64,000 bases of DNA from Bacteroidales bacterium. Its GTDB lineage: Bacteria; Bacteroidota; Bacteroidia; Bacteroidales; WCHB1-69. Below, in pieces: positions 8,634 through 16,747 of the stretch; position 1 is the stretch's first letter, and each line of letters starts with the position of its first letter. Both the position numbers and the translations under genes were made by a program. The notes under the pieces were generated by a model. It saw only the letters and a list, made by a program, of their open reading frames with translations, was not told where the DNA came from and did no database searches. Location of the stretch: contig JAFYAW010000006.1 in the NCBI GenBank assembly GCA_017540505.1, positions 62,001-126,000 of the forward strand, given 5' to 3'.

Positions 8634-11600
8634 TTATTGTGACAACCTCAATGTGACAGAAATACCAGTTTCAAAGTTCATATTGTCATATTGGTTGTAG
8701 ATTTTCGGTCGGTTGATGGTCATGTCGTAGTAGAATTTCAACCCCACCATCTGGCTGAACTGATACTCGGCGGCCACATTCACAGTGGCGGAAAGCATAC
8801 CGGAAGTAACCTGCTGCTGGTCTTCCTGAATCTTGCGCAAAACGGTCTGGTTGTTCTTGATACCCAATCCCAACGTAACATTCAAGTCGCTGACAAACTG
8901 ACGTTTGACACCGGAGAAAATCAGACCGAGTTTCAAATCCTTAAAGCGGTAACCGCCGGAGAACGACAACTCCCAAGCGGAGGTTTCCGTAATCTGGTTG
9001 TTGGTGAAACTCAACGACACATTGCGGTTCTGCTTGTATTCCACTTTCAACAACATACTGTTTTTCAAAGTCATGTCAAAACCTATCAAAGGTCCGAACT
9101 GTTCGGAAATGGCGATCTGGTTCAATTCGGTGGAGGGAATAAAGTCGCCCAAAGTGTTGCGGACACCCTCGCCCTCGCGATAGGCTAAGTTGGTGGTATA
9201 GGAACCGACTTGGTAGGTGCAAATATAAGAATGGACCAGCGAGAGGCTTTGGAAAATCTTGTTCATGCCTTTGATTTTCGTGAAGCCATTGTAGTTCAGG
9301 CGCCAATTGGGCAGGGGGATTTTGAGGAATGGGGAGGAGATGTCGGCCTTGTCGGGGTCCTTGCCCATATAGGAGGTGAAGAAGGCGGCCATAAGCACAT
9401 CTTGTGACACGTCGCTGTAGCCGTCTGGGAATCCGGTTTCCGGGTTGATGTTGTCGGAGCTTGTAAACGGGTTATCATCGGCCAACCGGCAGGCGAGCTT
9501 AAACCGCAAATTCTGGAATTCGGTGAACAGATCGTCGTAATTGGAGAAGAATGTCTTCAAACCGCAGTAGGTCATGCTGAAGGAGCCGTTGCGCTGGGGC
9601 GTGTAGTGGCTGATATTGCCCGCCTCGTCCACGTGGAAGTATTCGGAGAAGTTTTCCGTGAAGTTTCGGTTGGCGGACACGTCAATGCGGAAATCCCGGA
9701 AGGGTTCTATCGTGGCCCGCAGGTTGATCACCTGGTTCTTTGTTCGCTGGTATGCGGTGTTCAGCAACGAATCCGTGGTCATCCAGTGGTTTCTGGCTCC
9801 GATGGACAGGATGTCCGGCTGTCCGCCAAATACGAAGAGGAAGCCGGGCGACTTGTCGGAAAAGTCGATGCCGAACATGTTGGGGCGGCCCATGTAGCCG
9901 GGCAGCGTGGTCCCGTGGCCTTCGGTGTAGTTGGCCGATACGTTGCGCACCATCATCAGGAAACGCAGTGTCCCGTCCAAAATGATTTTGCCGTAGTTGG
10001 GCTTCTCCTTGAGCGAGTCTTTGGCGTTCTTGTCCTTGTCTTTGTCCTTGTCGTTATCTTTGTCTTTGGTTTTGTTTTTGTCCGTAGTCTTGTTCTTGTT
10101 TGTTGTGTTGCGGTTGCCCTGGTTTATTTTTTTCAGATACGGGACGTTGTTGTATAATGTGATCATGTTCAGGGTTCCGTTCCCTTGGATGGAATTGGAA
10201 TTTTGCAGCGTGTTGCCGAGATAGGATAGTGAAAGGGCGGAGGCTGTATAGGAGAAGTTAGAGGTGTAGCGCACATTGGCATTCACCCAGTTGAACAACG
10301 GTATCTTGTTGATGGGTATCTGATAGGTTCCAGAGAAGGTCTGTCGGAAATCAGTTGTGCGGCCTCCGCGTCCGAGACAGTGCCATACGGAGTCTTTTTC
10401 CGTACGGGTGTCAATGAGGCCGTCCGGTTCGTCAATGCGGGCGGAGGCATCGGCGCGGTATTCCAGTTTCAGGCTCTGGAAAATATCCCAATTCAATGTG
10501 TAGTTTCGAGTCCAGTCAAAGGACTTCACGAAGCTGGTGTCCACGATGATGTTGCCTTGGCTCTTGGGCCGGTATTTGAACTCCTGTAATTCACGGTGCA
10601 GAGCCGTGCGGATGGTCACGTTTTTCGGCATGGGTGTGATGTTGAAATCCCGAATCAGCTGCAGCCATTTGGACTTCATCCAGCGCACTTTTGAGAACGG
10701 ACGGAAATTCTTGGGATTGGTGCTGAACGTGTAACCGATTTCCCCGTTGTGGGTGTATTCGTTGTTGAGCTCGAGGTCCACATCGCGCTGCACCAGCTCC
10801 GAATAGGAATAGGAGAGGTCGAAGTTCTCGATGTCCCACGGATGCATTTTCAACTTGCCGCCGTCCAAGTTACGCTCTTTGCGTACGTTCATCAGGTTCA
10901 CATTCTGACGGCGGGTGTAGGCGTTGGTGAGATGGCGGATGGAGTCGCGCTGTTCTGCCGATTCGTATGAGGCCAAGTCATCGCGCATCTTCACATCGGG
11001 ATTCAACGGGTTGTATTCAGGTTGTTCGATACCTAACGAGTAGTCATAGTGCACCGGAATCTTAATGTTCCATTTTTCAGGGAATAGAATCTTGCCACCA
11101 TCCAAGTTGGCGGCGATGTCAAGATTGTATTTGGATTCCATGGAGCGTTCGGTGACGGATTGTTCGATGCTTCCGAAGCCGGGCGACATATAACTGCCCG
11201 ACACGGTAAGGTCTCCTACGTCGGCTAGGTTGACGCGGGCCCGCAAAAGGGCGGCAAATCCCTGCTTGTCGTCAAATCCGCTGAGCCGTAACTCGTTAAT
11301 CCACATTTCAACGGATTTTGGCAACATGTCGTCATCATTGTTGAGTTTCTTTTTCGGGTTGCGAATACCAATCATGATGGTGGTGACTTCAGCCAGATTG
11401 GGCACACCCACCACGGTTATGCGGTTGTTTTCGTCAATATCCTTCGAGTAGGGAATAGAATTCGAGGAGTGATAGCCTTTTCGCACGGCTACGTTTCGTT
11501 CCTGTTTCAAGGAAACCAGAGAATCCAGACGGACCAGCATGTTGTTGGCTTCCGGCCAAATGGCAAATGTGTCGCGCCCGCAATGCCACGGTGTGATCTC

Positions 11601-14600
11601 GAGGGGCATCTCGTATTCGTAGTAGTTTTCCGTGAAGTCGGAGCCTAAACGGATAAAGGCGGTAACGTCACCCGACTTGAGGTCGCCATTGTTGTAGACA
11701 TCCTCTGCATGGATGAACATACGCAGGTTGTTGAACTGCCGGAGGTCGTATTTGGTGCTTTTGTAGATGGCACGGGCATCGCCGTCGGACAGGTCAACGA
11801 CTTTCATGGTCAGGGATTGCTCGTTTTGTTGATATACTTTTGTGCCATATGCGCGCTCACGTACAATGCCGGGAGGCAGCATATAGGGAATCGGTGTGCG
11901 GTTGGCGTTTTCCTCCAAGCTGACGGTTCCCACATAGAAAGATCCTTCCCCGTCGCCTTGCGTGGGCAGATAGTCGCCCTGCTCCTGAAGTGTCAAATTG
12001 TAGGTGCGCCAGTCTCCGCGAACAAGCTCGAAGGTGGCGAAACGACAGATGATGGGCTCTTCAAATCCGCGCATGAAGACACGCATGAAGCGGATGGAGT
12101 TGAAGCCCGACATGCCGTTGACCACTTTGTCCGGGTTGTGGATTGGGATACGGAACTGGTACCATTTGGTGAGCGGACGTGTGCCATCGGGCAGCGGCTC
12201 CGGCATGGCCTCGTAGATGTCGTTGATGTAGTTTTCACCCACCACCATCTTTTCAGGAGAAAGATTGATCACATACTGGTAATATTTCTCATCCTCACTC
12301 AACGTGTTGTCATTGTTCATGTCTTCCAAGTTAGGCATAAGGTTGAAAGAGGTGGGATAAGGTTCGGGACTCTGGCTTTCCGTCGGCGAGTTGCCTTCGG
12401 CCAGGGTGTAATGTTTGTAGCGTTCCACGATTTTCATGTCCGCCGCATCATAGTCCGAACCCCGGAAATGATGGTAGTCATCGGAAGAGGGGTCGTTGTA
12501 GGCTGTTTGGTAGGCTAACGATGACACTCCGAACTTGTTGGCAATGAGGTCAAGGTAGTTTTCTTTGAAGAAGGATCGTTCACGCTCATCCTGCAATCCG
12601 TCATAGCCCACATCCTGATAGGCACGCGTTTCGGGGTCGTTGTCAAAAGCGTTGACAATCAGCTGTGTGGTGGGCACACGTCCCCAGGTGGTAAATACCA
12701 CGTCGTCGTCGGAGCCATCACCGGGAAGTCCGTTTTCGAAGAATTTCATACCATCGCGAAGAATATCCTCCGAGATGTCCCCCAGATTGAAATAGAGTTT
12801 ACCGCCGCTGTGGTTCGGATTGTCAATGAACGGATCCATCATCCAGAATTCGATGTACTCGTAGTTGGAGGATTCGAAATCGGTGTTGTCGAATTTGCGC
12901 ATGATGCCGCCCCAGCGGGTTTCCGGGTTTTTCAAGGTACCGTCATCGTTGATACCGCGGGAAACGCCCTCCTCTCCAGCCACATCATAGTTGTAAGGAC
13001 CTTTTTCCGAAGGATAATAGGCCATATTGAAAACCGTCATGTACGTGGAAAGCTCCGTACCAGATTGTTCCCGGTAGGGGAAAAGCTCCGGTTCATAGAC
13101 GGCGCGTGCGTATGGGATGGAAAGGTCCTCTTTGGTAATGTTCTTCGGAGTGGCATTGTTGTTATTATAAAACAACGGGTCAATGACATACCATGACATC
13201 AAGGCACGGTTGTAACCGTAGGAAAGCTGTTTTCGGGAGTTGTCCGTTACACTGTACGGTCGGGCCTCGGGAAACAGGTCGGGTTGCCCCTGCGGTGTGG
13301 AGGCCAGCACCCAGTTGGACATGGTGGAGAGGTCGATGGAAGACTTAGCCGCCTCGAAATCATCAATATAGGTGGTTCCCGACTTGCCGACGGCCCGGTT
13401 ATGACCCGGAATAAAATGGGCGAACTCCCCTTCCAAATTCAGGTTGGAAGCTGTAGTGGTGCTGTGGAAGGTGATTTTATCAATAACTTTGGTGATGAAG
13501 GGCAACTCCGTCTTGTAGGCGAAGTTCATGCCCCAAACCACGTTGTTGATGGGCTCGTCCCCGTAATTGACCTTGTTTGTTTGGGGACGCTCCATCAAAT
13601 TGAGAATGGTGGCCCCGATATTGAAATTTTTGGAAAAAATATAATCGAAATTGGCCCCCAACATCACCTGGTCTTTGGCCACAAACTCGTTGTCGTTTTC
13701 AATGGAAATGGTGATGGGTGTACCGGAATTTAATATGCCCTGATTGATAATGGAAACGGTACCCATGTCATAGTTGACGGTGTAATCCACATTTTCGGTC
13801 AGTTGGATGCCGCCGGCAGTCACCTTCACCGAACCTTGTGCCACATTGGTGGAGGTGAAATGGTATTCGGAGCCGTAGGAGGAACGGTAGCTGCCTTCCA
13901 GATAGTATTTGTTCTTGTTCGTGATCTGCTGGGCCATGGTTTTGGTCATGGTATAAAGCGAATCGTAGGCATAGAGATCTGCAAGGTTGGCTTCATCCTC
14001 GTCGAAGATGGCTCTCAAGTCCTTGCCGAAAGGTTCTACGGTGGGGAAGTAGATGCGTCCGTTGTTGGAGTTGATGGTACCGCCGTTGGTGGCCGCACCG
14101 TCAATAAAGTCGAAAATACCATCCGGTGAGGGGTCCTGCTGCTGGTTCAAACGGTCCAAACCCATCAATTTGATAAGGGCGATACCCTTGTTTTTACCTT
14201 TGGTGAAGAAGCCGTTGGCAATACCGTCCTCATCACCCGTGTAGAGGATGTTCAACCGGAATTTTTCGGGAGAAACCTGATAGGCGGAAAGGGAATACAC
14301 GTTCTTCATCATCAGCTTCCACAGTGGGGAACGGGTGTTCAAGTTGGTGCTTTTCAACAATTTCACCTGGATACAGTTGGGTGCAGGCACCTCGTTGGCA
14401 AATTCACCTACCTGATACACATGGTCGTCACCGATGACGGTGTATTGGAACGCCACGGCCAGCACCTGGTCTGAGTTGAGGGCCGAGTTCAAGGTGATGA
14501 AGCCCAATTTCGGGTTGAAGGTGTATTCGGAAGGCGAAAGCAGTCGGGCACTTTCCACTTTTTCGTAGTTGGTACCAGCTTTCATGCCCACAGAGTGCAG

Positions 14601-15881
14601 GTTGTTGGACACAGAGGAGATGTTGCGGATCATCGAAGAGTCCACAATCTGGCTCAGGTTGTTGATGTCGTTGTCGGGATATACCCCGCCACCCGAGGCC
14701 GCTGGATTGTAAGATAATGCTCCAAATTCAGGGTCGGCCTCGCCAAGATCGGTGAAAGCCACAATGTTACGGTTTTCCTGGGTGGCCGCTCCGACGGTGG
14801 TGCGCCAAACCTCAATCTTGGTGATGACGATGGGGGAACCCACTAACGGCAGCGTTTTCAGGTATTCGTTGTAATGGTCGCGGAAGAATTGTCCGAGGAA
14901 GAAGTGCTTGTTTTCTTCGTATTCGTCGGCACGGAAGTAGAAATCCTCCGTTTCCGCCCCACCGGTGATGGTCATGGTTTCCGAAGAACCTTTCTTCTGG
15001 GAGGCGACTGCCGTCACCATGAGGTTTCCGAACTTCAGCTGCGTTTTGACACCAAACAGACTTTGGCTACCGGTAATCAGCGTGCTGTTCAACGGCAGCG
15101 TCACATTACCGAATTCGATGAGTTGCAGAATGTCATCCTCTTTGCCGGCATATTTCAGCTTGATTTTGTCCATGTTGTTGTCCAAAGTCAGCTGGTCGGT
15201 CGTATAGTTGAGGTTGAATTCTATTTTGTCACCGATTTTGGCGATGAGGTTCAGCTGGATGTCCTGGTCGAAGTCGAAATCCGGATGCCGTTGTTGTTTC
15301 ACGGGCAGATTGTCATTATCGACCTGGGTGTATTTGACGCCGAATTTCAGTTCCACACTACCGGAAGGGCGTATGTCGATGGTGTTACTGCCAAAGATGC
15401 CCTCGAAAATGTCGCCGCCGATGTGCAGCTGGGGAATAAGTCCGCCGCCGCGCCGGTTGCCTCCGCCAGCGTATGAGTTACTGTGCGCATGCCAGTAGTC
15501 GTTGATGCTCTGCCGCAGGTCGTAGTTGATGTACTCATTCACATCCATATACGCGCCCGGCCCGAAAGGCGTGTTGCCGGTCATGTACTGGAAGTTGTAC
15601 GTGTTGGTTTCCGGGTCGTATTGGATAACGGTACCGACTCCCGGCGGATTGTGCAGGGAGAAGGGACTGGTGAAGTTGTTTTGCAGGGGGTTGTTGTTGG
15701 GTTGTGGCACGACGGGCGGGTTGGTGTCCGGCGGCGTGAGAGGGATGGGGCACTCTGTGAATGCCGTCGTTCCGCTCATAGCGTGTGGCATGATGTTAGC
15801 TTGAACCGTCAGCCGGCACAAGCCCATCAGAACCATAATGTATATAATATATATTGTATGTCGGGTTGCTTTCAAATCCAC
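8634..15881 (-). CDS. sprA: T9SS outer-membrane translocon SprA (Sov)
   Basis: The protein-conducting channel of the type IX secretion system, a giant outer-membrane beta-barrel (36 strands in the Flavobacterium protein) through which CTD-bearing cargo leaves the cell. The 2415-aa length fits the family (about 2400-2500), as does the start after ruvA. The ruvA stop and a GTG overlap by one base (TAGTG at 15879-15883). The GTG start gives a good signal peptide (MDLKATRHTIYIIYIMVLMG); the next ATG (15836) would lose its positive N-region. Typical segments include IRPSGSVELKFGVKY and KIEFNLNYTTDQ near the start. A Lys/Asp-rich tract (residues about 1920-1955) is encoded by hexanucleotide repeats. 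Likely substrates in this window are the C10 protease and the five giant proteins. Confidence 0.95.
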   Translation of the reverse strand: MDLKATRHTIYIIYIMVLMGLCRLTVQANIMPHAMSGTTAFTECPIPLTPPDTNPPVVPQPNNNPLQNNFTSPFSLHNPPGVGTVIQYDPETNTYNFQYMTGNTPFGPGAYMDVNEYINYDLRQSINDYWHAHSNSYAGGGNRRGGGLIPQLHIGGDIFEGIFGSNTIDIRPSGSVELKFGVKYTQVDNDNLPVKQQRHPDFDFDQDIQLNLIAKIGDKIEFNLNYTTDQLTLDNNMDKIKLKYAGKEDDILQLIEFGNVTLPLNSTLITGSQSLFGVKTQLKFGNLMVTAVASQKKGSSETMTITGGAETEDFYFRADEYEENKHFFLGQFFRDHYNEYLKTLPLVGSPIVITKIEVWRTTVGAATQENRNIVAFTDLGEADPEFGALSYNPAASGGGVYPDNDINNLSQIVDSSMIRNISSVSNNLHSVGMKAGTNYEKVESARLLSPSEYTFNPKLGFITLNSALNSDQVLAVAFQYTVIGDDHVYQVGEFANEVPAPNCIQVKLLKSTNLNTRSPLWKLMMKNVYSLSAYQVSPEKFRLNILYTGDEDGIANGFFTKGKNKGIALIKLMGLDRLNQQQDPSPDGIFDFIDGAATNGGTINSNNGRIYFPTVEPFGKDLRAIFDEDEANLADLYAYDSLYTMTKTMAQQITNKNKYYLEGSYRSSYGSEYHFTSTNVAQGSVKVTAGGIQLTENVDYTVNYDMGTVSIINQGILNSGTPITISIENDNEFVAKDQVMLGANFDYIFSKNFNIGATILNLMERPQTNKVNYGDEPINNVVWGMNFAYKTELPFITKVIDKITFHSTTTASNLNLEGEFAHFIPGHNRAVGKSGTTYIDDFEAAKSSIDLSTMSNWVLASTPQGQPDLFPEARPYSVTDNSRKQLSYGYNRALMSWYVIDPLFYNNNNATPKNITKEDLSIPYARAVYEPELFPYREQSGTELSTYMTVFNMAYYPSEKGPYNYDVAGEEGVSRGINDDGTLKNPETRWGGIMRKFDNTDFESSNYEYIEFWMMDPFIDNPNHSGGKLYFNLGDISEDILRDGMKFFENGLPGDGSDDDVVFTTWGRVPTTQLIVNAFDNDPETRAYQDVGYDGLQDERERSFFKENYLDLIANKFGVSSLAYQTAYNDPSSDDYHHFRGSDYDAADMKIVERYKHYTLAEGNSPTESQSPEPYPTSFNLMPNLEDMNNDNTLSEDEKYYQYVINLSPEKMVVGENYINDIYEAMPEPLPDGTRPLTKWYQFRIPIHNPDKVVNGMSGFNSIRFMRVFMRGFEEPIICRFATFELVRGDWRTYNLTLQEQGDYLPTQGDGEGSFYVGTVSLEENANRTPIPYMLPPGIVRERAYGTKVYQQNEQSLTMKVVDLSDGDARAIYKSTKYDLRQFNNLRMFIHAEDVYNNGDLKSGDVTAFIRLGSDFTENYYEYEMPLEITPWHCGRDTFAIWPEANNMLVRLDSLVSLKQERNVAVRKGYHSSNSIPYSKDIDENNRITVVGVPNLAEVTTIMIGIRNPKKKLNNDDDMLPKSVEMWINELRLSGFDDKQGFAALLRARVNLADVGDLTVSGSYMSPGFGSIEQSVTERSMESKYNLDIAANLDGGKILFPEKWNIKIPVHYDYSLGIEQPEYNPLNPDVKMRDDLASYESAEQRDSIRHLTNAYTRRQNVNLMNVRKERNLDGGKLKMHPWDIENFDLSYSYSELVQRDVDLELNNEYTHNGEIGYTFSTNPKNFRPFSKVRWMKSKWLQLIRDFNITPMPKNVTIRTALHRELQEFKYRPKSQGNIIVDTSFVKSFDWTRNYTLNWDIFQSLKLEYRADASARIDEPDGLIDTRTEKDSVWHCLGRGGRTTDFRQTFSGTYQIPINKIPLFNWVNANVRYTSNFSYTASALSLSYLGNTLQNSNSIQGNGTLNMITLYNNVPYLKKINQGNRNTTNKNKTTDKNKTKDKDNDKDKDKDKNAKDSLKEKPNYGKIILDGTLRFLMMVRNVSANYTEGHGTTLPGYMGRPNMFGIDFSDKSPGFLFVFGGQPDILSIGARNHWMTTDSLLNTAYQRTKNQVINLRATIEPFRDFRIDVSANRNFTENFSEYFHVDEAGNISHYTPQRNGSFSMTYCGLKTFFSNYDDLFTEFQNLRFKLACRLADDNPFTSSDNINPETGFPDGYSDVSQDVLMAAFFTSYMGKDPDKADISSPFLKIPLPNWRLNYNGFTKIKGMNKIFQSLSLVHSYICTYQVGSYTTNLAYREGEGVRNTLGDFIPSTELNQIAISEQFGPLIGFDMTLKNSMLLKVEYKQNRNVSLSFTNNQITETSAWELSFSGGYRFKDLKLGLIFSGVKRQFVSDLNVTLGLGIKNNQTVLRKIQEDQQQVTSGMLSATVNVAAEYQFSQMVGLKFYYDMTINRPKIYNQYDNMNFETGISVTLRLSQ
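10018..10095. repeat. Degenerate 6-bp tandem repeat inside sprA
   Basis: On the plus strand the words TTGTCC and TTGTCT repeat with slight changes. On the coding strand they give alternating Lys-Asp/Asn residues. The 6-bp unit keeps the frame, so copy-number change would lengthen or shorten a charged loop without switching the gene off. Confidence 0.7.
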
Positions 15882-16471
15882 TATAACAATTTTAACGCCT
15901 TCTTGATCATGTCTTCCACAGACAGATTCAAACCTTCTGCCTTGATGATTTTGTCCAACACAGCTTCCGCGCCGGTTTTCGGAAATCCCAAGGCCAATAA
16001 GGCAGATAACGCTTCATATTTATTATTATTGTATGAGACTGAAATTTTTGATTCGGCGGACCAGTTGGCCTTTTTGGTTTTGTCTTTCAGCTCTATGATC
16101 ACCCGCTGGGCGGTCTTGGCCCCGATGCCCTTGATGGACTGGATGGCGCGCACATCTTCCGTGGCGATGGCGTTCAAGACCTCGCCCACGCTCATGGAGG
16201 AGAGGATCAGACGGGCGGTGTTCGGCCCGATGCCGTTCACGGAGAGCAGGAGCTTGAAGAGTTCGCGCTCCTCCTCGTTCATGAAGCCGTAGAGGATTTG
16301 GGCGTCTTCTTTTATAATATAATAGGTAAGCAGGGTGATTTCTTCATCGTCTTTCAGTTGGGAATAGGTGGCGAGGGATATGTTGATGTAGAATCCGATG
16401 CCGCCCGCCGTCTCAATGATGACGTAGGCAGGATTCTTTTCGACCAGTTTTCCTTTTATGTAACTTATCAT
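15881..16471 (-). CDS. ruvA: Holliday junction branch-migration protein RuvA
   Basis: Tetrameric DNA-binding subunit of the RuvAB branch-migration motor. 196 aa, the usual size. OB-fold domain I (MISYIKGKLVEKNPAYVIIE) at 1-63; the paired helix-hairpin-helix motifs of domain II lie at about 70-140 (LLSVNGIGPNTARLILS and IQSIKGIGAKTAQRVIIELKDK); a C-terminal RuvB-binding domain III follows a flexible linker (ALSALLALGFPKTGAEAVLDK). Transcribed from the promoter at 16492 and followed with a one-base stop/start overlap by sprA, so the DNA repair gene and the secretion channel gene share a message. Confidence 0.97.
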   Translation of the reverse strand: MISYIKGKLVEKNPAYVIIETAGGIGFYINISLATYSQLKDDEEITLLTYYIIKEDAQILYGFMNEEERELFKLLLSVNGIGPNTARLILSSMSVGEVLNAIATEDVRAIQSIKGIGAKTAQRVIIELKDKTKKANWSAESKISVSYNNNKYEALSALLALGFPKTGAEAVLDKIIKAEGLNLSVEDMIKKALKLL

Positions 16472-16491
16472 ATTATGAGGATAATAAAGCG

Positions 16492-16499
16492 CAAAAATA
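16492..16499 (-). promoter_or_regulatory. -7 promoter element for ruvA-sprA
   Basis: Minus-strand TATTTTTG 20 nt upstream of the ruvA ATG. It is the only promoter seen for sprA. Confidence 0.65.
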
Positions 16500-16523
16500 C
16501 AAAATCAGAAAGAACCTATTACG

Positions 16524-16556
16524 AAAAAACAACGTTGTTATCAACAACGTTGTTTT
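16524..16556 (-). terminator. Terminator of tRNA-Glu
   Basis: A 14-bp perfect stem (16526-16539 with 16543-16556) made of two copies of the self-complementary AACAACGTTGTT, with a 3-nt loop, followed by further T on the minus strand. It begins 3 nt after the tRNA 3' end. Confidence 0.75.
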
Positions 16557-16559
16557 AAG

Positions 16560-16633
16560 TACTGCGTACGAGAATCGAACTCGTATTGCAAGATTGAGAA
16601 TCTTGATTCCTAACCGTTAGAAGAACGCAGCAG
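16560..16633 (-). tRNA. tRNA-Glu (anticodon CUC)
   Basis: Cloverleaf on the minus strand: acceptor GCTGCGT/ACGCAGT with a G1-U72 wobble, D-arm TTCT...GGAA, anticodon stem CAAGA/TCTTG around TTCTCAA (anticodon CTC, reading GAG), T-arm ACGAG TTCGATT CTCGT, discriminator A73. CCA is not encoded. Own promoter at 16648-16655. Confidence 0.93.
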
Positions 16634-16647
16634 GATTTGAGGCTGCA

Positions 16648-16655
16648 AAGATACA
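16648..16655 (-). promoter_or_regulatory. -7 promoter element for tRNA-Glu
   Basis: Minus-strand TATCTTTG, 14 nt upstream of the tRNA 5' end. Confidence 0.7.
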
Positions 16656-16683
16656 TTTTTTTTGGAATGACAGCATCCTATTC

Positions 16684-16722
16684 GGCAAAAAAATAGGAGG
16701 ATGTTTGGCATCCCCCTATTTT
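16684..16722 (-). terminator. Terminator of the C10 protease gene
   Basis: Stem 16690-16703 with 16709-16722. The one imperfect pair is a G-T wobble on the minus strand but an A-C mismatch on the plus strand, which fits minus-strand transcription. It is followed by a T-tract (plus-strand A run near 16687-16693). Confidence 0.8.
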
Positions 16723-16747
16723 CCAATATAAATGGTGTTATAAAATG

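Noticed and set aside
11709..12518. 269-aa open frame antisense to sprA
   Set aside because: It lies wholly within sprA, has no recognisable domain or signal, and low-complexity His/Val/Gly-rich composition typical of a shadow frame.
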